Source: Natrinema salinisoli (lineage in GTDB: Archaea; Halobacteriota; Halobacteria; Halobacteriales; Natrialbaceae). Taken from it: DNA of 64,000 nt. Positions 23,167 through 32,403 of this stretch are shown one piece after another (position 1 is the stretch's first letter; each line of letters starts with the position of its first letter). The notes beneath the pieces are model-generated. The model was not told the DNA's origin. It did not search any database and worked only from the letters and a program-made list of their open reading frames with translations. The stretch is taken from positions 1,612,001 to 1,676,000 of the forward strand of contig NZ_CP084469.1 of the NCBI RefSeq assembly GCF_020405205.1, in the 5' to 3' direction. The position numbers were made by a program, and so were the translations under genes.

Positions 23167-23979
23167 ATGGCCGGGTTAGACGACGTGTTCGGGGACATCT
23201 TCGCGAGTGTCGATGCCGTTGTGCTCTTTTCGCCCAGTGGTTCGTACTACGAACGATTCACCGCCGTCGAAGACCTCGACGTGGTCGTCGTCGGCACGGA
23301 AAACGCCGTGGGTGCGGAGACGTTCGTCGAGTTGCCCCTCGAGTTCGAGGACATCACCGACCGAATCCGGTTCGGCCTCGAGGGGGCCCTCGAACAGGGC
23401 GTGATCGAGGACGGCGACGACCTCGCCTGTGCGACGAGCGTCTTCGGCGACGGTATCGATACGGTTTCGCGCGTCCGTGCGGATGCGGAGACGCAGACGG
23501 GAATTTACGACCTGTTCGTCAAGTCCCGGGCGGACCCGGAGGTGGTCAAGTCGGTCCTCGAATTGGCGATCGAATTGGGCAAGAAGGGGCAGAAAGGGAA
23601 GCCGGTCGGCGCGCTGTTCGTCGTCGGTGACGCCGGGAAAGTGATGAACAAGTCCCGGCCGCTTTCGTACAACCCCTTCGAGAAGTCTCACGTCCACGTG
23701 GGCGACCCGATCGTGAACGTCATGCTGAAGGAGTTCTCCCGGCTCGACGGCGCGTTCATCATTTCGGACGCGGGCAAGATCGTCTCCGCGTACCGCTACC
23801 TCGAGCCGTCGGCGGAGGGCGTCGACATCCCGAAGGGGCTCGGGGCGCGGCACATGGCCGGCGGTGCGATCACGCGAGACACCAACGCGATTACGATCGT
23901 GCTGTCGGAGAGCGACGGACTCGTGCGGGCGTTCAAGGCCGGTGAACTGATTCTGGAGGTCGATCCGGAGGCGTACTGA
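23167..23979 (+). CDS. dacZ: Diadenylate cyclase DacZ (c-di-AMP synthase)
   Basis: The 270-residue protein has the DisA_N domain in its C-terminal half, with the key motifs 'LDGAFIISDAG' (DGA, about 199) and 'GARHMAGGAIT' (GxRH, about 233-243), where two ATP are joined to c-di-AMP. The N-terminal 120 residues are the archaeal-specific extension. In haloarchaea this protein is essential and its product controls osmotic balance. The gene is one base before a MscS-type channel gene, a link seen in many haloarchaea. The ATG at 23167 is preceded by a TATA-like ACGCTTATTCG. Confidence 0.9.
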   Translation: MAGLDDVFGDIFASVDAVVLFSPSGSYYERFTAVEDLDVVVVGTENAVGAETFVELPLEFEDITDRIRFGLEGALEQGVIEDGDDLACATSVFGDGIDTVSRVRADAETQTGIYDLFVKSRADPEVVKSVLELAIELGKKGQKGKPVGALFVVGDAGKVMNKSRPLSYNPFEKSHVHVGDPIVNVMLKEFSRLDGAFIISDAGKIVSAYRYLEPSAEGVDIPKGLGARHMAGGAITRDTNAITIVLSESDGLVRAFKAGELILEVDPEAY

Positions 23980-23980
23980 T

Positions 23981-24748
23981 ATGGTACAGTGGCAGTCGTT
24001 CGTCAACGAACCGGCCGTCATAGCGGCGGCGGTGCTGGTGCTCGGCCTCGTCGTCGGCTACCTCGTCGGTCGGCTCAACGAGGAGTTGCTGTCCGCCTCG
24101 GGCGTTCCGGACGCCGTCGAAGGGACGCCGTTCGAGCGGACCGCACAGTCGATCGGGACGTCGACTGTCGAGATCGTCGCCCGGCTGAGTTCGTGGTTCA
24201 TCTACGGGATCGCGGTGCTCACCGCGATCCACATCGCACAGTTACTCGACACGGACGCCTTCTGGCTTCGCGTTACGGAGTTCATCCCGCAGCTGTTTAT
24301 CGCCGTTCTCGTCCTCATTCTCGGCTTCGTCGTCGCGGACAAGTCGGAACTGATCGTCAGCGAGTATCTCCGGGGCGTCAAACTCCCCGAGGTCTCGGTC
24401 ATCCCGAAGCTGGTCAAGTACTCCGTGCTGTACGTTACGTTCCTCATTGCCCTGGGCCAGGTCGGCGTTCACGTCACGGCTCTCCTGATCCTGCTGACGG
24501 TGTACGCCGTCGGCATCGTCGCCGTCGGCGCCGTCGCGTTCAAGGACTTCCTCGTCTCGAGCGCGGCCGGGATCTACCTGCTGCTCAACCAGCCCTACGG
24601 GATCGGCGACGAGATCCGGATCGGCGACCAGACCGGCATCGTCCAGGAGGTCGACCTGTTCGTCACTAAAATCGAGGACGACTCCGAGGAGTACATCGTC
24701 CCGAACCGGAAGGTCTTCGAGCACGGCATCGTCCGAATCCGAGACTGA
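23981..24748 (+). CDS. MscS-family mechanosensitive channel
   Basis: The 255-residue protein has one N-terminal helix (about 12-32), two more helices in 65-120, the pore-lining pair at about 145-185 and the beta domain with 'GIGDEIRIGDQTGIVQEVDL' and 'YIVPNRKVFEHGIVRIRD'. It would release solutes under turgor. It ends soon after the beta domain and lacks the usual long alpha-beta vestibule. Coupling with dacZ suggests that c-di-AMP and channel opening act in the same osmotic response. Confidence 0.85.
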   Translation: MVQWQSFVNEPAVIAAAVLVLGLVVGYLVGRLNEELLSASGVPDAVEGTPFERTAQSIGTSTVEIVARLSSWFIYGIAVLTAIHIAQLLDTDAFWLRVTEFIPQLFIAVLVLILGFVVADKSELIVSEYLRGVKLPEVSVIPKLVKYSVLYVTFLIALGQVGVHVTALLILLTVYAVGIVAVGAVAFKDFLVSSAAGIYLLLNQPYGIGDEIRIGDQTGIVQEVDLFVTKIEDDSEEYIVPNRKVFEHGIVRIRD

Positions 24749-24927
24749 GAAGCAGGTCGGTTTCGACGGCGACGACGGAATTGATAAAGTTACGAGCGCA
24801 TACCCCCGTCTTTAGGCGGGGGTCAAGCGGACAATAGCCTACACTTCTACCAACGATTCCACGAATAAATTTCTCATTGTTTTATAGATAGTATTAAGTA
24901 TTTATCGGACTATAGTGTGCAACACGG

Positions 24928-25317
24928 ATGAAGACCACACGGCACGCGACCTACAACCTCAACTACCACATAGTGTGGTTGCCGAAGTACCGCCAGTCGG
25001 TACTCGTCAACGAGGTCGCCAGCCGTGTACGGTCCATCCTCCACGAAATTGCCGACGATAAAGGCGTTGAGATACTCGACCTCACAGTACAGCCCGACCA
25101 CGTTCACCTGTTCGTCAGTAGCCCGCCCAAGAACGAACCAGCGCTACTCGCCAACTGGTTCAAGGGCATCTCCTCGCGCAAATACAATCACCGATACGCT
25201 GACCACGACGGCGAGAAAATCGGATGGGCGCGAGGGTACTACGCAGGGTCTGCCGGGCACGTTTCGAGCAAGACTATCGTGAACTACATCCAACAACACA
25301 AGGAGGGCGATTCGTGA
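24928..25317 (+). CDS. tnpA: Transposase TnpA (IS200-like, HUH Y1)
   Basis: The 129-residue protein has the family start 'YNLNYHIVWLPKYRQSVL', the HUH metal site 'QPDHVHLFV' (about 55-63) and the catalytic Tyr in 'TIVNYIQQH' (about 119). It cuts and joins single strands at the palindromic ends. It is full length for the family (about 130-150). The next gene starts inside its last codons. Confidence 0.92.
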   Translation: MKTTRHATYNLNYHIVWLPKYRQSVLVNEVASRVRSILHEIADDKGVEILDLTVQPDHVHLFVSSPPKNEPALLANWFKGISSRKYNHRYADHDGEKIGWARGYYAGSAGHVSSKTIVNYIQQHKEGDS

Positions 25318-26549
25318 CCGAACTCACGAAGACGCTCGAACTCAAACTTGTGGACCCGAACGCCCACAAGCGAAGGAAACTCCGAGAGACACGCGAGGTA
25401 TACCAGCAGGCGCTCCACGATGCCTTCAACGCTCGATGTACCACACAGACCGAAGCGAACGACGTAGTGGTCAACTACGACCTGAGCGGGTATGCGAAGA
25501 ACGCGCTCAAGAAGTACGTCCCGCAACTCACGACGACCTACAACGCAAGCAAACTTCACGACGACCACCCCGTCCGCTTCACCAACGAGGGGCTTCGACT
25601 CGGCCACAAGCCTGAGAACGCTATCGAGTGGTACGTCAAAATTCCGCACCATGAGGACTACCACCTCTGGATGCCAGCACAACCGAATCCCGAACAACGG
25701 GACTGGTTGGAAGCGTTGAACGCGGGAGACGCTACGATGGGCGAGAGTCGGCTGTTCGAGCGGGACGGAACATGGTATCTCCACGTCACCGCTACCCGTG
25801 ACGTTGAGGATAGTTCCGAGGTGTCCGCCGAAGAACGGACACCCATTGGAGTCGATATTGGAGAAGCGTCACTCGTCACGGTGTGTCACCGCGACAACCA
25901 CGGTTCTCCGACCGCGCCCGAACTGTGGGCCGACGAAGGAAAGACTGTTCGTCGGCTCCGCAAGACCTACTTCACCGCCAAGCGCCGACTCCAGACGCGA
26001 GAGAGTAAGCGTATCGCGGAATCCTTCGGGGACGACGTGTGGAGACAGATAGACGACGTGTTCCACCGCGTCACCCGCGAGGTCGTGGAGTACGCCGAGT
26101 CCGTCGAGAATCCCGTTCTTGTTCTGGAAGACCTGACGTACATACGGGAGTCGATGGACTACGGCGACTTCATGAACCGGCGTCTCCACGGATGGGGGTT
26201 CGCCAAACTCCACGCACAGATATGCTACAAGGCAGTCGAGAAGGGTATCCCTGTCGAAACGGTGAACCCGCGCAACACGTCGAAGGAGTGCCACGCTTGC
26301 GGTAAGGTAGGATACCGCCCGCAACAGGCGACGTTCAAATGTACGAACGACGCTTGCTGGATGAGCGAGTACCAAGCGGACGTGAACGGCGCGATAAATA
26401 TCGCAGACCGCTACCTCAGCGGAGAGAGCCATTCAAGAGAACACACGGATGGCGATGACTCGGCTGAGGATGGGGGGTGTTTGACCGCCCCACAAGACAG
26501 CCAAGCCGATGCTACCACGCAGGAGACGCTTGGAACGTATGCGTCTTGA
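25314..26549 (+). CDS. tnpB: TnpB RNA-guided endonuclease (OrfB family)
   Basis: A GTG at 25314 overlapping the tnpA stop gives 411 residues. A longer reading from 25224 lies inside tnpA and is rejected. RuvC-like acidic residues are in 'GVDIGEAS' (about 181), 'LEDLTYIRE' (about 273) and 'YQADVNGAIN' (about 356). Zinc ligands are 'CHACG' and 'CTNDACW'. All three catalytic residues seem intact. TnpB uses an RNA made from the right end of the element, with a guide read from the flanking DNA, to cut DNA and keep the element in place. Confidence 0.92.
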   Translation: MTELTKTLELKLVDPNAHKRRKLRETREVYQQALHDAFNARCTTQTEANDVVVNYDLSGYAKNALKKYVPQLTTTYNASKLHDDHPVRFTNEGLRLGHKPENAIEWYVKIPHHEDYHLWMPAQPNPEQRDWLEALNAGDATMGESRLFERDGTWYLHVTATRDVEDSSEVSAEERTPIGVDIGEASLVTVCHRDNHGSPTAPELWADEGKTVRRLRKTYFTAKRRLQTRESKRIAESFGDDVWRQIDDVFHRVTREVVEYAESVENPVLVLEDLTYIRESMDYGDFMNRRLHGWGFAKLHAQICYKAVEKGIPVETVNPRNTSKECHACGKVGYRPQQATFKCTNDACWMSEYQADVNGAINIADRYLSGESHSREHTDGDDSAEDGGCLTAPQDSQADATTQETLGTYAS

Positions 26550-26623
26550 AACCATAGGGCCACGCTTGGCCTGAAATCCCGTGATGGGATTCCCGCGTCT
26601 TTAGGCGCGGGAGGAGGTCAACG

Positions 26624-27445
26624 CTACTCGAGCGACAACCCGGCGTGCCAGCGGTCGACGCCGGCCTCGCGTTTGACGGCGTCCATCCGCGCCAGGAGGT
26701 GCGTCGCGAGCGACGCGGTTTCGGCGGCGCGGGATTCCCCTTCTGTTCTGAACTCGCCGGTTTCGCGGTTGGCGTAGACGGTACAGACGGCACCGGCGCG
26801 GAGGCCGTACAGGTTCGCGATCGTCAGAATGGCGCTGGCCTCCATCTCGATGTTCTTGACGTTCGCCGCTTTGAGTTCGTCGACCAGTTCGTCGGCACCG
26901 GCGGCTTCGAAGCCGTCGAAGCCGGGGCGACCCTGCCCGGCGTAGAACGAATCGGAACTCATCGTGACGCCGGTATGGTAGTCGTAGCCGAGTCGCTCGG
27001 CGGCGGCGATCAGCGCCGAGACGACCTCGTGATCCGCCGCGGCCGGGTAGTCCTCGCGGACGTACTCGTCGCTCGTCCCCTCCTGACGGACCCCACCGGT
27101 CGTGATCACCAGATCCCCGACGTCCATTTCGGGCTGGATCGCCCCGCACGAGCCGACCCGGATGAACGTGTCCACGCCCACTCGAGCCAGTTCCTCCACG
27201 GCGATCGCCGTCGACGGGCTGCCGATTCCCGTCGAGGTGACCGAGATCGGCGTCTCGTCGTACGTTCCCGTCGCCGTCCGGTACTCGCGGTGGTGGGCCC
27301 GGATCTCGTGATCGTCCCAGAAGTCGACGATCTTCTCGAGGCGCTCGGGATTACCGGGCAGAAGCACGGTGTCGGCCACGTCGTTCGGTCCGACCTCGAG
27401 GTGGTACTGTACGTCGGCGTTCGGGTCTTCGCTGTCGCGGGACAT
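26624..27445 (-). CDS. udp: Uridine phosphorylase (nucleoside phosphorylase family 1)
   Basis: The start at 27445 gives 273 residues; an upstream extension to 27805 is Arg-rich and not credible. Motifs are 'LLPGNPERLEKI' (phosphate-binding start), 'GIGSPSTAIAVEEL', 'FIRVGSCGAIQ' and 'NIEMEASAILTIANLYG' with the Glu-Met-Glu for ribose. It splits uridine into uracil and ribose 1-phosphate. Nearby cytidine deaminase and a nucleoside transporter make a salvage set. An insertion sequence ends only six bases past its stop. Confidence 0.88.
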   Translation of the reverse strand: MSRDSEDPNADVQYHLEVGPNDVADTVLLPGNPERLEKIVDFWDDHEIRAHHREYRTATGTYDETPISVTSTGIGSPSTAIAVEELARVGVDTFIRVGSCGAIQPEMDVGDLVITTGGVRQEGTSDEYVREDYPAAADHEVVSALIAAAERLGYDYHTGVTMSSDSFYAGQGRPGFDGFEAAGADELVDELKAANVKNIEMEASAILTIANLYGLRAGAVCTVYANRETGEFRTEGESRAAETASLATHLLARMDAVKREAGVDRWHAGLSLE

Positions 27446-27470
27446 CGAATACCGGTGCTTCGCGTCGACG

Positions 27471-27479
27471 CGGTATATA
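27471..27479 (+). promoter_or_regulatory. TATA box of the DUF488 gene
   Basis: GTATATAAA lies about 26-30 bases before the ATG at 27505 and overlaps the ATG at 27481. It shows that 27505 is the real start and that the message is leaderless. Confidence 0.7.
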
Positions 27480-27504
27480 AATGCAGGGCGCCCGTAGCGA
27501 GCGT

Positions 27505-27939
27505 ATGGCACGGGGAACGCTCGCGGACACCTACGTCGCGGCGATCCAGCACGACCTCGCCGAGTTACCGTCGGACACGACGCGCGTCGGCGTCGTCCGG
27601 CAGCCGACGTCGTGGTTTCACGCGACCGTCGACGAGAACTACCCCGAACTCGGCCCGCCCGCCGACCTCCTCGAGTCGATGCGCGACGCCGCGGAGGACA
27701 TGAAGATGCAGGGGCTCTGCGAGGAGGGGGCCCACAACGCCGCGTGGGATCAGGTCGGGTTCGACGAGGCGTATCGGGAGCACCTCGCGGAGTCCGATGA
27801 GGCACAGGCGGCGCTCGCGGCGCTGAAAGACCGGCTGGCGTCCGGCGAGTCGCTGGCGCTGGTCTGTTACGAAAATACCGAGAAGAAGCGGTGCCACCGG
27901 ACGATTTTGCGGGAGCGACTCGAGGACGTGGAGTCGTAG
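27505..27939 (+). CDS. DUF488 family protein
   Basis: With the start at 27505 the protein has 144 residues. The end has the family signature 'LALVCYENTEKKRCHRTIL', with Cys near 122 and the CHR motif near 130. The start 'RGTLADTYVAAIQ' and 'VGVVRQPTSWFH' are typical of the haloarchaeal branch. Function of DUF488 is not known; the Cys and His suggest a catalytic or metal site. It is divergent from udp and convergent with cdd. Confidence 0.82.
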   Translation: MARGTLADTYVAAIQHDLAELPSDTTRVGVVRQPTSWFHATVDENYPELGPPADLLESMRDAAEDMKMQGLCEEGAHNAAWDQVGFDEAYREHLAESDEAQAALAALKDRLASGESLALVCYENTEKKRCHRTILRERLEDVES

Positions 27940-27997
27940 CTCACCGCGCTCTCGAAAAAGCGTTCACCGTAGCGCTCGAGCGAAATACGAAGGATCG

Positions 27998-28396
27998 TTA
28001 CTCGAGCGTCTCCTGCGTAATCGTATTGGGTAGGAGTTCCCCGAGCGTGTACTCGGTCGGCTCCTCCCCCTCGCCTTCGTCACAGAGCACGACGAGACCG
28101 TCGTCGCAGAACTCGGTGAGCGTCTGCCGGCACATCCCGCAGGGCGTAACGCCGTCCCGGCGGTCGGAACTGACGGCGAGGCGCGAGAATTTGCGGTGGC
28201 CGTTCTTGACTGCCTCAGCGACGGCGACCTCCTCGGCGTGGAGGCTGTTGCTGAAATTGGCGTTCTCGAGGTTGCAGCCGACGAAGACCTCGCCGTCCTC
28301 GGTCTCGAGTGCCGCGCCGACTCGATACTCGGAATAGGGCACGTGGGCCTCGTCCTGAACGTCGCGAGCGGCGTCGATGAGAGCGTTGTCTGTCAC
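27998..28396 (-). CDS. cdd: Cytidine deaminase
   Basis: A GTG start at 28396 gives 132 residues, the usual size; the longer frame adds Arg-rich text. The zinc site is complete: 'LHAEEVAV' with His and the proton-shuttle Glu, and 'TPCGMCRQTL' with two Cys. 'YSEYRVGAALETEDGEVFVGCNLENA' is the substrate loop. It turns cytidine into uridine, which the nearby uridine phosphorylase can split. It is the last gene of the minus-strand nucleoside transporter unit, 70 bases after the permease gene. Confidence 0.92.
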   Translation of the reverse strand: MTDNALIDAARDVQDEAHVPYSEYRVGAALETEDGEVFVGCNLENANFSNSLHAEEVAVAEAVKNGHRKFSRLAVSSDRRDGVTPCGMCRQTLTEFCDDGLVVLCDEGEGEEPTEYTLGELLPNTITQETLE

Positions 28397-28466
28397 GGCA
28401 GGAGATAGCTCGAGCGGACGCAAGAAGGCATCGACCGGACGAAATCGCGCAGAGCGACGAAGCGGC

Positions 28467-29531
28467 TTAGTCCTCACCGGACTCGTAGTCCTCACCGGCG
28501 GCCTCGGGCAGTCGGGTGCGGCCGACGAACACGAGGACGACGATCACCGTCGCGTAAGGGATCGTTCGGATGAGTTCCGTCGGGATGGCGTACCCGGCGG
28601 CCTGCAGCCCGTTCTGCATCGAGTTGAGTCCCGCGAAGAGGAAGGATCCGAGCAAGGCACCGATCGGGTGGTAGTTCGCGAGCAGGTAGGTGGCGATCGC
28701 GATGAACCCGCGGCCGGCGATGTCGGTCTGGCCGCCGCCGGCGAAGGTTCCGAGCTGGCCGAGCGCGAAGCCCGCGCCGCCGAGGCCGGCGAAGACGCCC
28801 GAGAGGAGGACCGCGGCGTAGCGGACCTTTCGGACGTCGACGCCGGCCGTGTCGAGCGCTTTCGGATTCTCGCCGCTGGCGACGACCCAGCGGCCGAAGC
28901 TCGTCCGAGAGAGCAGGTACCAGCCTGCCACCGCCCCGAACAGCATGAGATACACCTGCGGTGGCGTATCGAACAGCAGGTAGCCCAGTATCGGAATCTC
29001 CGACAGCACCGGAATCGTGACGGCTTTGAACGTCCCCATGGTGGTGGCGTTCGGACTCCCGAAGACGATTCGGGAGACGAACGGTGCGAGTCCCAGGGCG
29101 ATGAGCCAGACCGCGAGCCCGGCGATGATCTGATCGGCCTTGAACTCGATGCAAACGATCGCGAAGATCAGCGCGAACAGGACGCTGACGAGGACGCCGA
29201 CGACGAGTCCCCACCAGTGGTTCGACAGCCCCAGCGTCGTGCTCCCGGAACCGAGCCAGTAGGTCGCGACGATCGAGCTGAACCCCGAGACGATGAGCAG
29301 GCCTTCGATCCCGATGTTGATGACGCCGCTCTTCTCGGCGAAGATGCCGCCGATCGCGGCGAGCGCGATCGGGACGGCGAGCCGGAGCGTCGCCGTGTGC
29401 GTGTTCGGACTGGCGGCGATCGAGAGCAAAACCCCGGGCCACGAATTGGGCGCGAGCAGTCCGACGACGATCCAGACGACAGTGAGAGCCGCGGCTGCCC
29501 CAGCCGTTCGCTTCGAGACAAGGTCACTCAT
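28467..29531 (-). CDS. ABC transporter permease, nucleoside-type (BMP system)
   Basis: The ATG at 29531 overlaps the upstream permease gene by eight bases and gives 354 residues. It has about ten membrane helices and the family blocks 'GVINIGIEGLLIVSG' and 'FGRWVVASGENPKALDTAGVDV'. Family members form heterodimers with the other permease and import nucleosides. An acidic tail ('AAGEDYESGED') is typical for haloarchaea. Confidence 0.88.
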   Translation of the reverse strand: MSDLVSKRTAGAAAALTVVWIVVGLLAPNSWPGVLLSIAASPNTHTATLRLAVPIALAAIGGIFAEKSGVINIGIEGLLIVSGFSSIVATYWLGSGSTTLGLSNHWWGLVVGVLVSVLFALIFAIVCIEFKADQIIAGLAVWLIALGLAPFVSRIVFGSPNATTMGTFKAVTIPVLSEIPILGYLLFDTPPQVYLMLFGAVAGWYLLSRTSFGRWVVASGENPKALDTAGVDVRKVRYAAVLLSGVFAGLGGAGFALGQLGTFAGGGQTDIAGRGFIAIATYLLANYHPIGALLGSFLFAGLNSMQNGLQAAGYAIPTELIRTIPYATVIVVLVFVGRTRLPEAAGEDYESGED

Positions 29532-30759
29532 CGACGTCACCCCCCTCACCGCCGTCCGCACGAGTCGGCTTCGGGGTCCCCGTGGGACGGAACCGCCGTC
29601 CGACCATCCGGAAGAACTCCGGCATCGCGACGAAGAGGATGATGAGTCCCGTCAGGATGCCGACCAGCTCCGGCGGCACGTCCGTTCCCGTCCCGATCGA
29701 GCGCGAGCCGCTCTGGAGCACGCCGAACAGGAACGCCGCCGCGCCGACGCCGACCGGACTGTTGCCGGCCAGCACCGAGACGGCGATCCCGTCGAAGCCC
29801 AGCGAGGGCACGTTCTCGAGCCAGCGCCCGTGGACCATGAGCACCCAGAACGCGCCGCCGATGCCGCCGAGCGCGCCCGAGAGGGTCATGCTCGCGACGG
29901 TCATGCGTCGGTCGTCGACCCCGCCATAGGCGGCGGCCTCGGGCTGGAGGCCGCTCGTCCGTAGTTCGTAGCCGAACGAGGTTCGAGCGAACAGCCAGGC
30001 GATTCCGAACATGAGCGCGACGGCGAAGGCCAGCGCGAGCAGCGAGAAGTCCATCCGACCGCTGAATCCGATCAGCGGAAGGTTCGGAATCTCCGCGTAC
30101 TCGGGGACGGGTTCCGTCTGGGGGTTGTTACTGTTCGGGTCCTGGAACTGCCAGGACAGCACCGTCGCCGTGACGCCGGTCGCGACGAAATTGAGCATGA
30201 TCGTCGTGATGACCTCGTTGGCGTCGCCGTACGCCTTCAGTACCCCCGGAATGGCGCCGTAGAACCCGCCGACGACTGCCCCTGCGAACACGCCCAGCGG
30301 GATGAGGACGACCGTTCCGATGAACCCGCCGGGGACGATCGCCGCCGCGTAGACGACGGTGACCGCCGTGGCCAACCCGCCGACGACCAGCTGTCCCTGC
30401 GTTCCGATGTTGAGCAGGCCGGCGCGGAACGCCACCGCGACTGACAGCCCCGCGAAGATCAGCAGCGTCGTCCGCTGGAGGGTCGTCGCGAGGCCGAAGT
30501 TGGTGAGCTGCCAGCCCCCCTCGAGCGGGTGGCCGAGCGCGCCGAGGAACAGCTCGTAGTAGACCTGCATCGGGTTGTAACAGAACGTCCAGCCGCCCAG
30601 GTCGAGGCCGGTCCGGCAGGTGGCGAAGCCGCCGGACACGAACACGAGCACCCCGCCGACGAGGACGGCTGCGAACAGCGCCGCGACGCTGATGAGGACC
30701 CGTTCGAGGGCCGACGCTCCGACGAGGCGATCGAGGACTTCCTCGAGTCGCTCCCTCAT
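29524..30759 (-). CDS. ABC transporter permease, nucleoside-type (BMP system)
   Basis: The 411-residue protein has an N-terminal helix (about 22-45) and eight or more further helices. Family blocks are 'GLLNIGTQGQLVVGG', 'ANEVITTIMLNF' and 'LRTSGLQPEAAAYGGV'. Its ATG overlaps the ATPase stop by four bases. It pairs with the second permease coded just downstream. Confidence 0.88.
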   Translation of the reverse strand: MRERLEEVLDRLVGASALERVLISVAALFAAVLVGGVLVFVSGGFATCRTGLDLGGWTFCYNPMQVYYELFLGALGHPLEGGWQLTNFGLATTLQRTTLLIFAGLSVAVAFRAGLLNIGTQGQLVVGGLATAVTVVYAAAIVPGGFIGTVVLIPLGVFAGAVVGGFYGAIPGVLKAYGDANEVITTIMLNFVATGVTATVLSWQFQDPNSNNPQTEPVPEYAEIPNLPLIGFSGRMDFSLLALAFAVALMFGIAWLFARTSFGYELRTSGLQPEAAAYGGVDDRRMTVASMTLSGALGGIGGAFWVLMVHGRWLENVPSLGFDGIAVSVLAGNSPVGVGAAAFLFGVLQSGSRSIGTGTDVPPELVGILTGLIILFVAMPEFFRMVGRRFRPTGTPKPTRADGGEGGDVDE

Positions 30760-32399
30760 CGGCCGTCACCTCCGACGGATCCGGCCGCGTCGCGCTGGCC
30801 CGGCGGTTGGCCGGCCATGAGCAAGCCGAGTTCCTCTTCGGTCACGTCGTCGGGGGTCGTGACGTCGATGAATTCGCCCTCGTAGATCACTGCTAACCTG
30901 TCGGAGAGGGCCTGTACTTCCTCGAGGTTCGAGGAGACGAGCAGTATCGCGACGCCCTCCCGCCGAAGGTCGAGCAGGCGCTCGTGGATGAACTCGGTCG
31001 AGCCGATGTCGACCCCGCGAGTGGGGTGGGTCGCGACGACGAGCGACGGGTCGCGTTCGAACTCGCGGCCGACGATGAACTTCTGCTGATTCCCGCCCGA
31101 GAGAGAGCGCGCGTCGGAATCGGCGTCCGGCGGTCGGACGTCGTAGGTTTCGATGATCTCTTCAGTGTGATCGCGAACCCCGGGCCAATCGATCCGGCCA
31201 CCGTTGGCGAACCGCGGTGAGCGCTGGCTGCCGAGGACGCCGTTCTCGACGAGGTCGAACGGCATGACGAGTCCGCGCTCGTGGCGGTCCTCCGGAATGT
31301 AGGCCATCCCGTTCTCGATCCGCTGGCGGCGAGACCACTCCGTGATGTCCGTTCCGTCGTAGGCGATAGTGCCCTCGTCGGGCGTCTCGAGACCGGTGAT
31401 CGCTTCGATCAGCTCGGCCTGACCGTTGCCGTCGACGCCTGCAATACCGAGAATTTCGCCCGCGCGCACGTCGAGGTCGATCCCCGAAACGACCTCGATA
31501 TCGCGGGCGTCCGTGACGGTGACGTCGTCCGCCGAGAGGACGACGTCGCCGGCCTCGACCGGCTCGGATTCGGCCTCGAGGAGGACTTCCCGACCGACCA
31601 TGCGCTCGGCCAGCTCTTTTCGGCTCGTGCCGTCCGGATCGACAGTCCCGACGGATTTCCCGTCCCGGAGGACGGTGATCGCGTCGGCGGCGTGGGTCGC
31701 TTCCTCGAGTTTGTGCGTGATGAAAATGATCGTCTTCCCCTGGTCGGTGAGTTCCTCGAGGACCTCGTAGAGGCCCTCGACTTCCTGCGGCGTGAGGACG
31801 GCGGTCGGCTCGTCGAGGATGAGCACCTCGGCACCACGGAACAGCGCCTTGAGGATCTCGACGCGCTGCTGGACGCCGACGCTTACGTCTTCGACAGTGG
31901 CGTCGGGATCGACGTCGAAGCCGTACCTATCACAGAGGTCTCGAATCTCGCGGTCGATACGTTCGTGATCGACCGCCATGCCGAACCACTTCGTGGGTTC
32001 GTTTCCCAGCGCGATGTTCTCGGCGACCGTCATGGGATCGACCAGCATGAAGTGCTGGTGGATCATCCCGATGCCGGCGTCGATGGCGTCTCGAGGCGAG
32101 TCGAACGAACAATTCTCGCCGTCGACGACGACGCGGCCCTCCTCGGGCTCGTAGAGCCCGTAGAGGACGTTCATCAGCGTCGTTTTACCGGCACCGTTCT
32201 CGCCGAGCAGGGCGTGGACGGTTCCCCGTTCGACGCGGAGGTCGACGTCGTCGTTCGCGACGACTCCGGGGAACCGCTTGGTGATGCCATCGAGGTGGAC
32301 TGCGAGGTCGCTACCCGTACTTTTTCGATCAGCAGTTCCCGAATCCACCCCCGTACTCGGTCCCGTCCCGTCGGTCGTTCCCGCTCCGGACTCGCTCAT
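30756..32399 (-). CDS. ABC transporter ATPase with two ABC domains, nucleoside-type
   Basis: The 547-residue protein has two ABC domains like RbsA. The first has Walker A 'LLGENGAGKTTLM', signature-like 'VSVGVQQRVEIL' and Walker B 'VLILDEPTAVL'. The second has the degenerate P-loop 'GVDGNGQAELIEAI' and signature 'LSGGNQQKFIVGRE', so only the first site is likely to be fully active, as is usual for this family. It starts five bases after the stop of the binding protein gene. Confidence 0.9.
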   Translation of the reverse strand: MSESGAGTTDGTGPSTGVDSGTADRKSTGSDLAVHLDGITKRFPGVVANDDVDLRVERGTVHALLGENGAGKTTLMNVLYGLYEPEEGRVVVDGENCSFDSPRDAIDAGIGMIHQHFMLVDPMTVAENIALGNEPTKWFGMAVDHERIDREIRDLCDRYGFDVDPDATVEDVSVGVQQRVEILKALFRGAEVLILDEPTAVLTPQEVEGLYEVLEELTDQGKTIIFITHKLEEATHAADAITVLRDGKSVGTVDPDGTSRKELAERMVGREVLLEAESEPVEAGDVVLSADDVTVTDARDIEVVSGIDLDVRAGEILGIAGVDGNGQAELIEAITGLETPDEGTIAYDGTDITEWSRRQRIENGMAYIPEDRHERGLVMPFDLVENGVLGSQRSPRFANGGRIDWPGVRDHTEEIIETYDVRPPDADSDARSLSGGNQQKFIVGREFERDPSLVVATHPTRGVDIGSTEFIHERLLDLRREGVAILLVSSNLEEVQALSDRLAVIYEGEFIDVTTPDDVTEEELGLLMAGQPPGQRDAAGSVGGDGR

Positions 32400-32403
32400 G
32401 CGA

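Larger units (their letters stand above)
24798..26618 (+). mobile_element. IS200/IS605-family insertion sequence with tnpA and tnpB
   Basis: The left end has the imperfect palindrome CCCCCGTCTTTAGGCGGGGG near 24804-24824, and the right end CCCGCGTCTTTAGGCGCGGG near 26592-26612; both share CGTCTTTAGGCG. Between them lie a Y1 transposase and an RNA-guided nuclease gene, both on the plus strand. No terminal inverted repeats or target duplication are expected for this family. The right end is about six bases from the stop of the uridine phosphorylase gene. Exact ends are not fixed. Confidence 0.85.

Noticed and set aside
26624-27805. 393-residue reading for uridine phosphorylase
   Set aside because: The first 120 residues are Arg/Pro-rich and unlike any phosphorylase; the family start 'SRDSEDPNADVQYHLEVG' begins at 27445.
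28377-29642. 421-residue plus-strand frame opposite the permease gene
   Set aside because: It is the antisense shadow of a clear permease and is extremely rich in Arg, Asp and Glu.
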